22,056 nucleotides of DNA from VGMA01 sp964655475 (GTDB lineage: Bacteria; Chlamydiota; Chlamydiia; Chlamydiales; VGMA01): NCBI GenBank assembly GCA_964655475.1, contig CAZZMO010000021.1, forward strand, positions 1-22,056, written 5' to 3'. The translations under genes and the position numbers were made by a program. Below are positions 1 to 7,619 of the stretch, in pieces. Position 1 is the stretch's first letter. Every line of letters starts with the position of its first letter. Under the pieces are notes generated by a model. The model saw only the letters and a list, made by a program, of their open reading frames with translations. It did no database searches and was not told the DNA's origin.

Positions 1-60
1 TCTCCAGAAATTTAAGATGCGGCTTATATCCTACCCCTGAAGGACTAGGTTTTACTCCGT
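1..60 (+). mobile_element. Possible right end of an IS200/IS605-type (TnpB-associated) element, body outside window
   Basis: The first bases hold a hairpin at 30-49 (CCTA...TAGG outer stem, CC/GG inner stem, TGAA loop). It is flanked by GCGGCTTATAT on the left and GGTTTTACTCCG on the right. From memory, this arrangement resembles the 3' ends of TnpB-type IS200/IS605 elements. If so, the transposase or nuclease gene lies left of position 1 on the + strand. No part of such a gene is visible here, so this rests on structure and remembered similarity only. An unrelated terminator is the main alternative. Confidence 0.3.
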
Positions 61-120
61 CATGGATAATTTCATAAGAAAAGAGAAATCATATCTTATT
101 GATGATTAATAATCAAAGGT

Positions 121-145
121 GGAACTGGGAGAGATTTCCAGCTCC
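121..145 (-). terminator. Hairpin downstream of the M20 peptidase gene
   Basis: GGAACTGG at 121-128 can pair with CCAGCTCC at 138-145, leaving a 9-nt loop and one mismatch. It lies just downstream of the M20 stop on the minus strand. No clean U-run follows, only ACCTTTGATT, so it is a weak terminator candidate. The rest of 61-158 shows nothing I can name. Confidence 0.3.
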
Positions 146-158
146 TTACCTCGTTAAG

Positions 159-1520
159 TTACACTCTTTCTAAGAAGTTTATAAATGCATTCACCGATCT
201 TTCAAAAACACCTTTATGGAGAGATTCGTTATGACTATGAGCTGAACAGTCTGGATCTTCTACCCCAGGAATGATCACCTCCATTTCTGGGAATGTCTTT
301 GCAAATGAGTCTAAAAGAGGAAGTGCTCCACCAGAGGGTTGGAGATTCGTTTTGGGGAAATTCTCTTTTAGAGCTCCGATATAACGCTGTGTGAACGGAC
401 GAGAGAGGTCCCCTTTCCAAGCAGAACATCCATCTTCTGTTTCTATGGTAATGCGAGCCCCTTGTACATCTTGAGCTAATAGATAAGCTTTCATAAGTTC
501 GATCATTTTATCAGGATCTTGACCTGCTGTTAATCTAACTCCAATTTGAGCTGTTGCCTGATTTTGGATCGAGTTGCCCCCATGTGGCATGCCCCATCCC
601 CCGTTGACAATAGAGATGCTAGGCTCTTCTGCAATCCTTTCATAAATAGATAGTTCACTCGATCCTCGAAGCTCAGCTCCATCAAACAGCTTATGATCTG
701 CTGCATATGATTCTGCTGATTGGGAACTTTCTCTGAGAAGTGCTCTTTCTACTTCATTGAGAGGGATACAATCATCCATAAATCCAGGGATCTCGCGAGG
801 ATCTTTTAAAGATGTGATGAGATCTGACAAAATGGCTGCTGGATCGGGGACTAAACATCCTACGCCGCTATGTACTGGTTTATCCATCGTCTCTACAGTT
901 ACTGTTAAATTGATGAGACCTCTTGTCGATGTAGTGAGTGTCCCTGTATCGACGTCTAAATTCCCCCCATCCATAATGATCATCGCATCTGCTTTTAGAC
1001 GTTCACTATGGGCCTCCAGTAATGGAGCCATATGAGTAGAATGGAATTCCTCTTCCCCCTCGCAAATCATCTTCACGTTACAAGGAAATGCTTCATACTG
1101 CTTTAAATAGGCGCCAAGTGCTGTTACTAGACAAATGATTCCCCCCTTGTCATCTGCCGATCCCCTTCCATACAAACGTCCATCTCTTTCTTCTAGGACA
1201 TAAGGATCTGATGACCACTTAGGGCGATCTACCGGCTGCAAATCATAATGGGCATAACAGAGAATAGTAGGTAACCTAGCATCTACAATCTTCTCTGCAA
1301 TCACAAATGGAGCGGAACCCCCTATAGAAATTTGCTCTACTCGAAACCCAAGAGGTGTTAAAAGTCCTTCTGCAAAATTTGCTGCAGCTTGTAAGGAGGC
1401 CATGTTATAATCTTCACTGTGAGGATTACTGACAGATGGGATCGAGACAAAATCTTTCAACTTTTCAAAAGCAACAGCTAAATCCTCAGATGTTACACGG
1501 TAGCCAAAAGTTACAGACAT
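159..1520 (-). CDS. M20-family metallo-dipeptidase (CNDP/PepV-like)
   Basis: This 453-aa protein has the full layout of cytosolic M20 dipeptidases. The first metal site is H91-x-D93 in CYAHYDLQPVD. The bridging Asp is in GRGSADDKG (residues 118-126). The general-base and metal glutamates lie in EGEEE (154-158). A further metal Asp is in IMDGG (about 184), and the last His is in SAHSHNE near the C-terminus. Between the halves of the catalytic domain lies the usual lid/dimerisation region. It probably hydrolyses dipeptides or short peptides. The residues after EEE are FHS rather than the usual xGS, a minor deviation. There is no leader, so it should be cytosolic. The ATG is preceded by AAGGAG. 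It is transcribed divergently from the SDR gene. The family call is firm; the substrate is unknown. Confidence 0.93.
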   Translation of the reverse strand: MSVTFGYRVTSEDLAVAFEKLKDFVSIPSVSNPHSEDYNMASLQAAANFAEGLLTPLGFRVEQISIGGSAPFVIAEKIVDARLPTILCYAHYDLQPVDRPKWSSDPYVLEERDGRLYGRGSADDKGGIICLVTALGAYLKQYEAFPCNVKMICEGEEEFHSTHMAPLLEAHSERLKADAMIIMDGGNLDVDTGTLTTSTRGLINLTVTVETMDKPVHSGVGCLVPDPAAILSDLITSLKDPREIPGFMDDCIPLNEVERALLRESSQSAESYAADHKLFDGAELRGSSELSIYERIAEEPSISIVNGGWGMPHGGNSIQNQATAQIGVRLTAGQDPDKMIELMKAYLLAQDVQGARITIETEDGCSAWKGDLSRPFTQRYIGALKENFPKTNLQPSGGALPLLDSFAKTFPEMEVIIPGVEDPDCSAHSHNESLHKGVFERSVNAFINFLERV

Positions 1521-1529
1521 ACAACACTC

Positions 1530-1580
1530 CTTATATTTTTTGAGTGGGTGGATTGTAAATTTTTTGTGAATATTTATTAA
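1530..1580. promoter_or_regulatory. Overlapping divergent promoters between the dipeptidase and SDR genes
   Basis: Reading minus, TTTACA (1559-1554) is followed after 18 bp by TATAAG (1535-1530), for the dipeptidase. Reading plus, TTGTAA (1553-1558) is followed after 16 bp by TATTAA (1575-1580), for the SDR. The two -35 boxes occupy the same bases, so RNA polymerase binding should be mutually exclusive. Both predicted start sites fall only a few bases before the ATG. These are matches by eye in AT-rich DNA, so confidence is modest. Confidence 0.35.
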
Positions 1581-1589
1581 AGAATAAAA

Positions 1590-2486
1590 ATGAACAAGTG
1601 CTCTTATTTTTTGTTTCTCTTATTTTTCTCCTTAAGATTAATTGCGGGAGAAAAAACTGTATTGATCTCGGGAGCCTCACAAGGACTAGGGAAAGCGACC
1701 GCAAAAGCATTCAGTGAACATGGGTGGAATGTTTGGGCAGGTTATCGAACAACTCCTGGAGATTTAGAAAATGTCCATTGGATCTATTTAGATGTGACTG
1801 ATGAGAAGATCGTCAAAGGAGTTGTTCAGCAGATACTACAAGAAGAGGGAAAGATTGATCTCCTTGTCAACAATGCAGCTTATGGCATCATTGGACTTGA
1901 AGAAATGGTCCCTGTAGAAGAAGCAAAAGCTCTCTTCGATGTGAATTTTTTTGGTGCATTGAGACTCATTCAAGAGGTCGTTCCTTTCATGCAGGAGAGA
2001 CGCTCTGGTCACATCGTCAACATCAGCGGCACTTCTGGGATCAGAGCTCTGCCTGGTCTTGGAATTCATGGAGCATCAAAATTTGCGATTGAAGGTTTGA
2101 GTGAGGCACTCGCTGTCACTTTAGCTCCTTGGAATATTCATGTCGTCATCGTCGAACCTGGAACCATAAAGAATGACTTTGCTCGGCATGCCAACTTGAT
2201 TTCCCCTCCTCTAGATCATCCATTTGAAAGCTATCCCAGCTCGTTAATGGATCGATTGACTTCTCTTGCAGAAAAGGGGCAAGAAGCTGATGAGATCGGA
2301 GAGATCATCGTTGAAATAGCTGAAGCAGAAACCCCCAATTTGCGCTATCAAACCTCCCCTTCTGCTACCAACTTAGCGAAAAAAAAGTTTGTCGATCCGA
2401 CAGGGAACCTTCTTAGAGAGGAGCAAAGTGCTTTTTTTGAAAGCCTAATTCCCCTTTCTGTGGTAGCATGGTTGGATGGAAAATAA
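1590..2486 (+). CDS. Short-chain dehydrogenase/reductase with N-terminal export leader and substituted catalytic residues
   Basis: The 298-aa protein starts with a Lys and a hydrophobic stretch (about residues 6-19) ending in LIAG. A classical SDR Rossmann domain follows directly: the GASQGLG cofactor loop (28-34), NNAAYG (94-99) and the active-site Asn in DVNFFG (N119). In the YxxxK position it reads H160-GAS-K164, so the catalytic Tyr is His. The Ser expected 13 residues earlier is Gly147, with Ser146 next to it. No alternative start lies between the leader and the Rossmann motif, so the leader belongs to the protein. The fold is clear, but oxidoreductase activity is doubtful. Its 3' end overlaps the RlmK start by 11 bp, so the two genes are probably co-transcribed. 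A pseudoenzyme or altered-chemistry role in the envelope is inference. Confidence 0.85.
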   Translation: MNKCSYFLFLLFFSLRLIAGEKTVLISGASQGLGKATAKAFSEHGWNVWAGYRTTPGDLENVHWIYLDVTDEKIVKGVVQQILQEEGKIDLLVNNAAYGIIGLEEMVPVEEAKALFDVNFFGALRLIQEVVPFMQERRSGHIVNISGTSGIRALPGLGIHGASKFAIEGLSEALAVTLAPWNIHVVIVEPGTIKNDFARHANLISPPLDHPFESYPSSLMDRLTSLAEKGQEADEIGEIIVEIAEAETPNLRYQTSPSATNLAKKKFVDPTGNLLREEQSAFFESLIPLSVVAWLDGK

Positions 2487-3450
2487 GCTTGTATCACTAC
2501 CATTGATCGCTGACGGGGAGGATAAGAGTTCCCCTTTTAAAAACCGGATCAGGAAGAATTATCGCCACATCAGAAAGTGGGCTCAGCGGACTGGAACGAA
2601 CTGCTTTCGAATCTATGATCGAGATATTAAAGAATATCCTTTAGCAATTGACTACTACGATGGCCGGTTTTGTGCCCACTACTTCACGAGCTCTCGAGAA
2701 AGTGACGAGCCAAGACAAGATCTCTACGATGCAACCAATGAAGCGATCACCTCCCTATTTCAGACGACTCCCGATGCAATTTTCTGGAGAACAAGGATCA
2801 AGAGGGAAAAAGTGGAGCAATATGAAAAGAGTGGAAGCGCTCAAGATTTCTTCACCGTCTTAGAATATGGAGTGCGCTTTAAAATCAACCTCGTCGACTA
2901 TCTCGACACAGGACTTTTTCTCGACCATAGAGAAACAAGAAGGATCGTTGCTTCGATGGCAGAGGGCAAACGGGTATTGAATCTCTTTGCTTATACCTGT
3001 TCTTTCAGCGTTCATGCAGCAGCTTCAGGAGCTCAGTTCACAAAAAGCGTTGACATGTCGAACACTTACACTGATTGGGGCAGAGATAACTTTCTTCTCA
3101 ATTCTCTTCCTCAAGAAAACAACCCGATCATCAGAGAGGATTGTATGAAGTTTTTAAGTGAAGAGAAGGGTGTTAAGTATGACATCATTGTCATCGATCC
3201 CCCAACCATTTCTCGCTCCAAAAAGATGGACCAGATGTTCGATGTGCAAGTCGACTACGTCTTCCTCCTTCAAAAAGCCCTAAAACTTCTCGCTCCAGGA
3301 GGGACCATCTTCTTTAGTACCAACCTCAGAAGCTTCAAGTTTGATGAAAGTTTATTCCCTGAGGCTAAGATCATCGACATATCCAAGCAGACCATTCCGA
3401 TCGATTTTCACAATCAAAAGATCCACCTCTGTTGGAAAATCACTCTATGA
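2476..3450 (+). CDS. rlmK: Stand-alone RlmK-type 23S rRNA (guanine-N7) methyltransferase
   Basis: This 324-aa protein matches the C-terminal half (RlmK) of the E. coli RlmKL fusion along its length. Examples are NRIRKNYRHIRKWA (23-36), VDYLDTGLFLDHR (140-152), the SAM-binding NLFAYT (169-174), SVDMS (191-195) and the DPPT motif (241-244). In E. coli, RlmK makes m7G2069 in 23S rRNA and is fused to RlmL, which makes m2G2445. Here the RlmL half and its THUMP domain are absent, and no RlmL is encoded in the window. The start overlaps the SDR by 11 bp, and its stop overlaps the next start as ATGA, indicating translational coupling. Function is inferred from family similarity. The exact target base could differ, because stand-alone RlmI/RlmK-like enzymes form a broad group. 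Confidence 0.85.
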   Translation: MENKLVSLPLIADGEDKSSPFKNRIRKNYRHIRKWAQRTGTNCFRIYDRDIKEYPLAIDYYDGRFCAHYFTSSRESDEPRQDLYDATNEAITSLFQTTPDAIFWRTRIKREKVEQYEKSGSAQDFFTVLEYGVRFKINLVDYLDTGLFLDHRETRRIVASMAEGKRVLNLFAYTCSFSVHAAASGAQFTKSVDMSNTYTDWGRDNFLLNSLPQENNPIIREDCMKFLSEEKGVKYDIIVIDPPTISRSKKMDQMFDVQVDYVFLLQKALKLLAPGGTIFFSTNLRSFKFDESLFPEAKIIDISKQTIPIDFHNQKIHLCWKITL

Positions 3451-4097
3451 TAAAGCAGATCCTGAAAGAGCTGCACTCCCATGGTATCCCTGATCGCATT
3501 GAAAAAGATAGAGCCTACCACAAGTCTAAAAGAGAGCATTGGGGAGTGCCCGCAGTACCTTCTAATCTTTTGGCAAAGGCTCTAGCACAAGGACATTCTG
3601 AAGAAGAACTTTTTTCCATTGCTCGAGAACTTTGGGAAACAGATCTCTTTGATCCTATGATGCTCGCTGCAAGAATCCTCTCATTGAAAAAAATCAAGGC
3701 TTCTCAAAAACTTTGGGAAGAGATCCAGACTTACTTAAAAAGCGTTGATGGATGGGCACTGGAGGATACACTTGCACATGCAGCGTGGAAATGTATTCTC
3801 AATAACGAGCTTCTTTTGGATGATCTCGAACTATGGACAGATCATCCCAATTTTTGGATGAGACGGGCAGCTCTCGTCTACACGCTTCCTTTTGCAAACG
3901 AGGGAAAGTCCCCCGAACGGATGCTCAATTGGGCCGCTAAATATGCAAATGATCCTGAGTGGTTCATTCAAAAAGCGATTGGTTGGTGGCTGAGAGTTCT
4001 CGGTGAACACAATCCTGAGCGAGTGCTTATTTTCATTGAAAAACATCGAAAAGTATTGAAGTCTGTCGCTATTAAAGAAGCAACACGAAAACTCTAA
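3447..4097 (+). CDS. AlkD-like DNA alkylation repair glycosylase (HEAT-repeat family)
   Basis: This all-helical protein of about 216 aa belongs to the AlkD/AlkC (DNA_alkylation) superfamily, which excises N3- and N7-alkylpurines without base flipping. Residues corresponding to the B. cereus AlkD active site are visible: W103 and D107 in WALEDT, an Arg in FWMRRAAL (139/140) and a Trp in FIQKAIGWWLR (180/181). I chose the ATG at 3447, which overlaps the rlmK stop as ATGA; an in-frame TTG at 3432 would add five residues but is less likely. It is the last gene of the SDR-rlmK-alkD run and is cytosolic. Confidence 0.87.
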   Translation: MIKQILKELHSHGIPDRIEKDRAYHKSKREHWGVPAVPSNLLAKALAQGHSEEELFSIARELWETDLFDPMMLAARILSLKKIKASQKLWEEIQTYLKSVDGWALEDTLAHAAWKCILNNELLLDDLELWTDHPNFWMRRAALVYTLPFANEGKSPERMLNWAAKYANDPEWFIQKAIGWWLRVLGEHNPERVLIFIEKHRKVLKSVAIKEATRKL

Positions 4098-4111
4098 ATC
4101 TTATTCATTTC

Positions 4112-4141
4112 TTGACAATAAAAAAGGATAAGTTTTACTCT
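4112..4141 (+). promoter_or_regulatory. Candidate promoter of the orphan gene at 4149
   Basis: A perfect TTGACA (4112-4117) is followed after 18 bp by TACTCT (4136-4141, 3 of 6 matches). The predicted start site falls at about 4148, directly at the ATG, and no Shine-Dalgarno sequence lies at a normal distance. If this is right, the transcript would be leaderless. The -10 box is weak. Confidence 0.35.
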
Positions 4142-4148
4142 TGCCCTC

Positions 4149-4973
4149 ATGTTATCAGGAATAGATTATAACCAAATTTTCGGTGAATCCCGCATCTTTC
4201 AAAAGGAAGAAGTAGTTCCTAAAAAAGAGGTGGTTTTAGAGCGTTCTGTTAAAGATCGAACAGAAATCATCGATGGGATTGCAAAGTGGATCATTCCCCC
4301 TTCTGAAGAAAGTCAACTTACAGTTGTAGAAACAGAAGAGAGCCTTGCTTGTAGAGAATTCGAATTAGAGACTTATTTAAAAGATTATGAATTTACTCCC
4401 AGAGGGGCAATCTCCTTCTTTGAGTCATCCCTCTTATCCTTTTCTGATTATAGAAGTACACCAGAGTTTTTTGCCAAAAGTGGAATGAGTTCTCTAGATA
4501 CGAAGATTGTTTTTCTTGTGGGTGCTTCTCTTCGATATTACCAATGGACATTAGCCCGTTTTCAGGTAGAAACAAGAATCGGCCGTTCTGTAGATGAAAA
4601 AAACGAGAAAGTCCTTCAGGTGATGGAAAATACTCCATGCTTTTCTCACTTCAGAGAGGAAGCTCTTGAGCTCGATCCTTCCTTGCATGCAAGCATAAAA
4701 AAAGTGATCGAAATTTGTACATCAAAGTACACACCGATTGAATTCATCTCTCAGCAACTTGCATCTCACGACCCAGGAGATCCTCTTAGACTCCTCCGAG
4801 ATCACATCATTGTCTGGCTCCAAGATCAAGGGCTCGATCCGAACACTCATCGCTACCTCCTCAGCAATCCAGCCTCCTCTTCTCCAAGTGAGCAACTGAA
4901 TCAAAAAGGGGTTTGGTATTGTCTCTCCCAATTGAACCAAGAAAGCACCACTCCCCTCTTTATACCCAAGTGA
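4149..4973 (+). CDS. Orphan protein of unknown function; 3' end lies in a repeat
   Basis: I do not recognise this 274-aa protein. It is soluble, without signal peptide or membrane span. The N-terminal third is charged (E/K-rich, about residues 15-85). The rest is predicted mainly helical, including LDTKIVFLVGASLRYYQ and a C-terminal LLRDHIIVWLQDQ segment. The last codons and stop (IPK-stop) are formed by the TATACCCAAGTGA end of a dispersed repeat. The natural C-terminus may therefore have been replaced by element insertion. It is preceded by a TTGACA promoter and no clear ribosome site. It is convergent with the cupin gene. A lineage-specific protein or secreted effector is possible, but nothing in the sequence shows it. 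Confidence 0.6.
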   Translation: MLSGIDYNQIFGESRIFQKEEVVPKKEVVLERSVKDRTEIIDGIAKWIIPPSEESQLTVVETEESLACREFELETYLKDYEFTPRGAISFFESSLLSFSDYRSTPEFFAKSGMSSLDTKIVFLVGASLRYYQWTLARFQVETRIGRSVDEKNEKVLQVMENTPCFSHFREEALELDPSLHASIKKVIEICTSKYTPIEFISQQLASHDPGDPLRLLRDHIIVWLQDQGLDPNTHRYLLSNPASSSPSEQLNQKGVWYCLSQLNQESTTPLFIPK

Positions 4974-4979
4974 ACTTAA
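4961..4979 (+). repeat. Solo copy of the TATACCC...TGAACTYAA repeat end
   Basis: TATACCCAAGTGAACTTAA matches the arms of the 71-bp hairpin element at 13862-13932 at 16-17 of 19 positions. It has no inverted partner close by. It contains the stop codon of the gene ending at 4973. Confidence 0.6.
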
Positions 4980-4990
4980 AAATAAGTGAC

Positions 4991-5329
4991 TTAACCTTTC
5001 GTTTTGAGCTCAATCATGAGTAACTCAATTGGATCATCGGAGCGGTTGACCCCTCGATGGTATTCCCCTTCGGGATCCACTGGGCGATATATGGCCACAC
5101 CTTGTGGAAATTCTACATCTACTTCTCTTCCATCCTCTTCTAGACGGGTAATCACCCCACCTTGAAGGGCAATCACAATGTGAGGGACTTCGTCCCGATG
5201 CCTTCCTATTTCTTCGTGAGGATCGACGACAACCCGTGCAATCATCAACTGATCGTTATTGACAATCACTTCATATTCAAAAGCTTGCATGGATGCAATG
5301 AACAAAAAGGGGGCTAATAACCAACGCAT
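4991..5329 (-). CDS. Small exported cupin-domain protein
   Basis: The 112-aa protein starts with a short signal peptide-like segment (MRWLLAPFLFIASMQA, likely cut after Ala16). The rest is a single cupin barrel. The second cupin motif is an exact P-x-G-x2-H-x3-N (PEGEYHRGVN). The first is degenerate, with His residues in GRHRDEVPHIVIALQGG and no Glu at the usual place, so metal binding may be altered. Small cupins serve as dioxygenases, isomerases or ligand binders; nothing here selects one. Its start lies 16 bp inside the NUDIX gene, indicating translational coupling, and both proteins have leaders. They may act together in the same extracytoplasmic compartment (inference). Confidence 0.8.
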   Translation of the reverse strand: MRWLLAPFLFIASMQAFEYEVIVNNDQLMIARVVVDPHEEIGRHRDEVPHIVIALQGGVITRLEEDGREVDVEFPQGVAIYRPVDPEGEYHRGVNRSDDPIELLMIELKTKG

Positions 5330-5799
5330 GAAATACTCCTATTTCTCCAGACAATGTAATCTTGTAAAATTTTTGCATGATCAAAGGCAAGATCCTCCCA
5401 GGGAATTTCCTCAAGAGGAACGACGAATGCTTTTGCAGCATCATCTCCTGCAATTGGTCTTTGATAGGCTTTTGCAATGTGGGCCACTTCGACAGAGTGG
5501 TGACGAAAATCTCTAGTGGGATCTGAATAGACATGAAACTGAATGAGATCTTCCAATAGAAGGTGGACCTCTTCCATCATCTCACGCCTTACAGCTGCTT
5601 CAACCGTTTCTCCATACTCCACTTTTCCACCAGGAATCGCTTTTCCAAAAGGGGCTTTTCCTCTTTCAATGAGGACAATCCCTTGAAAAATCCCCTCTTC
5701 ATAGATTTCAATGATGGCCGTAGTGGTCAAAATGGGAGAGCGGTGAACCGCCTCTAAAAAACTCGTACAAAGTATGGCTAAGAGAATCAAGTATCTCAT
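5314..5799 (-). CDS. NUDIX hydrolase with N-terminal export leader
   Basis: This 161-aa protein consists of a hydrophobic leader (MRYLILLAILCTSFLEA) and a NUDIX domain. The NUDIX box fits Gx5Ex7REUxEExGU as GKVEYGE...REMMEEVHL, with the catalytic REMMEE intact and His in place of the last Gly. NUDIX enzymes hydrolyse nucleoside diphosphates linked to another group and normally act in the cytosol, so the leader is unusual. Translation starts 3 bp after the aldo-keto reductase stop, with GAGG as ribosome site inside that gene, and its end overlaps the cupin start. It therefore belongs to the regulator-AKR-NUDIX-cupin unit. Substrate unknown. Confidence 0.87.
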   Translation of the reverse strand: MRYLILLAILCTSFLEAVHRSPILTTTAIIEIYEEGIFQGIVLIERGKAPFGKAIPGGKVEYGETVEAAVRREMMEEVHLLLEDLIQFHVYSDPTRDFRHHSVEVAHIAKAYQRPIAGDDAAKAFVVPLEEIPWEDLAFDHAKILQDYIVWRNRSISCVGY

Positions 5800-5802
5800 G
5801 AT

Positions 5803-6786
5803 TTAGACCTCTAAATGAAAGAGTTTCATTAAAAATTCAGGGTAGCGTAGCCCCATGAACGGATGTTTCTCTCTCACCTCTTCAATCCTAATAAAATCAC
5901 TTTTTGTGAAAGGGAGATCGATAGAACCAAGGTTATCTTCAAGATACTCTAATCGTTTTGTCCCTGGGATCGGAATCATGTCATCCCCTTGAGAAAAAAG
6001 CCAAGCAAGGGCAAGCTGTGCCACTGTACACTGTTTTTCCTTAGCGATTTCATTCAAAGCCTTTGCTAACTCTAAGTTGTGAGAGATGACCTCAGGTTGA
6101 AACTGAGGTAGCCTGATCCGAAAGTCAGAAACACTTGTATCGGGGCAGTTATTTGATAAGAGACCACGTCCTAATGGGCTATAGGGGACTAAACTCACTC
6201 CAAGCTTCCGGCACATCGGGATGACTGTTTCTGCAGCTTTTGCATTGGCAATTGAATATTCTGACTGTAGTGCAACGAGTTTATCTCCTAAAATCTGATG
6301 AGCCCTTTCGAGTATTTGGCTATTCACTTCAGAAAGACCAATGTAGCGCACCTTCCCTTCGTCAATCAGGTCGAGAAGAGCCCCCATCGAATCTTCCAGA
6401 GGGATTTCTGGGTTGTAGCGATGGAGATAATAAAGATCGATGACATCGACCCCAAGACGCTTTAGACTTCCATCGCAAGCTTCTTTAATGTACTCAGGGC
6501 GATTATCGATTTCAATATCTTCGCCGACATACTTAATCGCACACTTGGTTGCAAGGATGATCTTATCGCGAAATGACTTGATCGCTTTCCCGACAAGCTC
6601 TTCATTTCCCCCTCTTCCATACATATCTGCTGTATCGAAAAAAGTGATTCCACGTTCATACGCCTTTTCAATGACTTGTATAGATACTTTGTCATCTGTA
6701 AGTCCATAACATGGGGACATCCCCATGCAGCCAAGTCCTAACTGAGAAACTGTAGGCCCCGATTTTCCTAGTCTTCGATATTTCAT
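5803..6786 (-). CDS. Aldo/keto reductase (YakC/AKR13-like)
   Basis: This 327-aa protein is a full-length AKR TIM barrel. It starts MKYRRLGKSGPTVSQLGLGC and keeps the catalytic tetrad: D51 and Y56 in FFDTADMYG, K81 in ILATK and H122 in YYLHRYNP. The C-terminal NADPH-binding region includes PIPGTKRLEYLEDN. It reduces aldehydes and ketones with NADPH and commonly serves carbonyl detoxification. It has no leader. The start is supported by AGAGAG upstream. It sits between the MerR/TipAS-type regulator (54-bp gap) and the NUDIX gene (3-bp gap). Regulation of the reductase by that regulator is a reasonable inference. Confidence 0.93.
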   Translation of the reverse strand: MKYRRLGKSGPTVSQLGLGCMGMSPCYGLTDDKVSIQVIEKAYERGITFFDTADMYGRGGNEELVGKAIKSFRDKIILATKCAIKYVGEDIEIDNRPEYIKEACDGSLKRLGVDVIDLYYLHRYNPEIPLEDSMGALLDLIDEGKVRYIGLSEVNSQILERAHQILGDKLVALQSEYSIANAKAAETVIPMCRKLGVSLVPYSPLGRGLLSNNCPDTSVSDFRIRLPQFQPEVISHNLELAKALNEIAKEKQCTVAQLALAWLFSQGDDMIPIPGTKRLEYLEDNLGSIDLPFTKSDFIRIEEVREKHPFMGLRYPEFLMKLFHLEV

Positions 6787-6840
6787 TGAAGTTCTCTCTT
6801 CTTAAGTGAAGCCTAGTTTACAAGAACCTACAGTTAATTA

Positions 6841-7590
6841 CTATAAAGAGCGAGTGGCAAATATCTGGATAGCAGCAGCGATATACTCAGGGAGATCACG
6901 ATGAAAAAGCTCATAGGCTTTCCGCAGCTCACTATCTCGAATCAAGTGTCCATGCCCTGCATAGGATTCTTTATCAGGAGTCCAACACTGGCTAATCCAC
7001 ACAAAATGGCGCTTGATCACCTCTTGCACCTCCTCTGAATCGACTGGATAGTGTTTGTTTAATAGATCAGTCAATGCTTCACAAATGGCAATGCATTCTT
7101 TCTTAAATGCACTCTCATCGAGTGTTTTTCTCTTCTCTTTCGATTCAGCAATATGCTTTTTTGCTTTCTCTCCCCCTCTCCTGATCAATTCTTCTTCATA
7201 TGCAGCTTGCTTTTCAGGACTAAATCCTTTGAATAATTCATGCTCTTTCATTTTCTTAATTCCTGTTAAGTGTTCGATTGTTTCATCGATGGTCTTAATC
7301 AGTTGCTTGGATTTTTCCAACCTGCTAACAATGAACTTTCTATGTGAGCGCAATGTGTGAATCTTATCAAAATCGCCACTCTTCATGATCCTCTCGATCT
7401 CTTTGAGCTCGATCCCGAGCTCTCGAAAAAACAGGATCTGCTGCAGCATCAAAAGCTCCTCTTCTCCATAATAGCGATACCCATTCGCCCCATAATACGC
7501 AGGCTTCAAAAGCCCAATTTCATCGTACCAATGGAGCGTTCGCACACTGACGCCAGAAAGTCTGGCAAGTTTTGTAACTGTATAAGCCAT
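6841..7590 (-). CDS. MerR-family regulator with TipAS-like ligand domain
   Basis: The 249-aa protein has an N-terminal MerR winged helix-turn-helix (residues 1-70: TVTKLARLSGVSVRTLHWYD, GLLKP, NGYRYY). A coiled-coil dimerisation helix follows (about 75-110), then a C-terminal helical TipAS-type domain (115-249). TipA-class regulators bind small molecules and activate genes by DNA distortion. I see no Cys in the ligand domain, so covalent capture as in TipAL is unlikely. I chose ATG at 7590, 20 codons inside the longest frame. It follows AAAGGGG and lies 30 bp downstream of a MerR-type promoter, which the longer version would place inside the gene. It probably controls itself and the downstream AKR, NUDIX and cupin genes. 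Confidence 0.9.
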   Translation of the reverse strand: MAYTVTKLARLSGVSVRTLHWYDEIGLLKPAYYGANGYRYYGEEELLMLQQILFFRELGIELKEIERIMKSGDFDKIHTLRSHRKFIVSRLEKSKQLIKTIDETIEHLTGIKKMKEHELFKGFSPEKQAAYEEELIRRGGEKAKKHIAESKEKRKTLDESAFKKECIAICEALTDLLNKHYPVDSEEVQEVIKRHFVWISQCWTPDKESYAGHGHLIRDSELRKAYELFHRDLPEYIAAAIQIFATRSL

Positions 7591-7619
7591 ATACCCCTTT
7601 AATTTTAAAGGATAACCCG

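Noticed and set aside
6462..6734. 90-aa minus-strand frame inside the aldo-keto reductase gene
   Set aside because: It is a shadow frame of a well-conserved gene on the same strand and has no ribosome site of its own.
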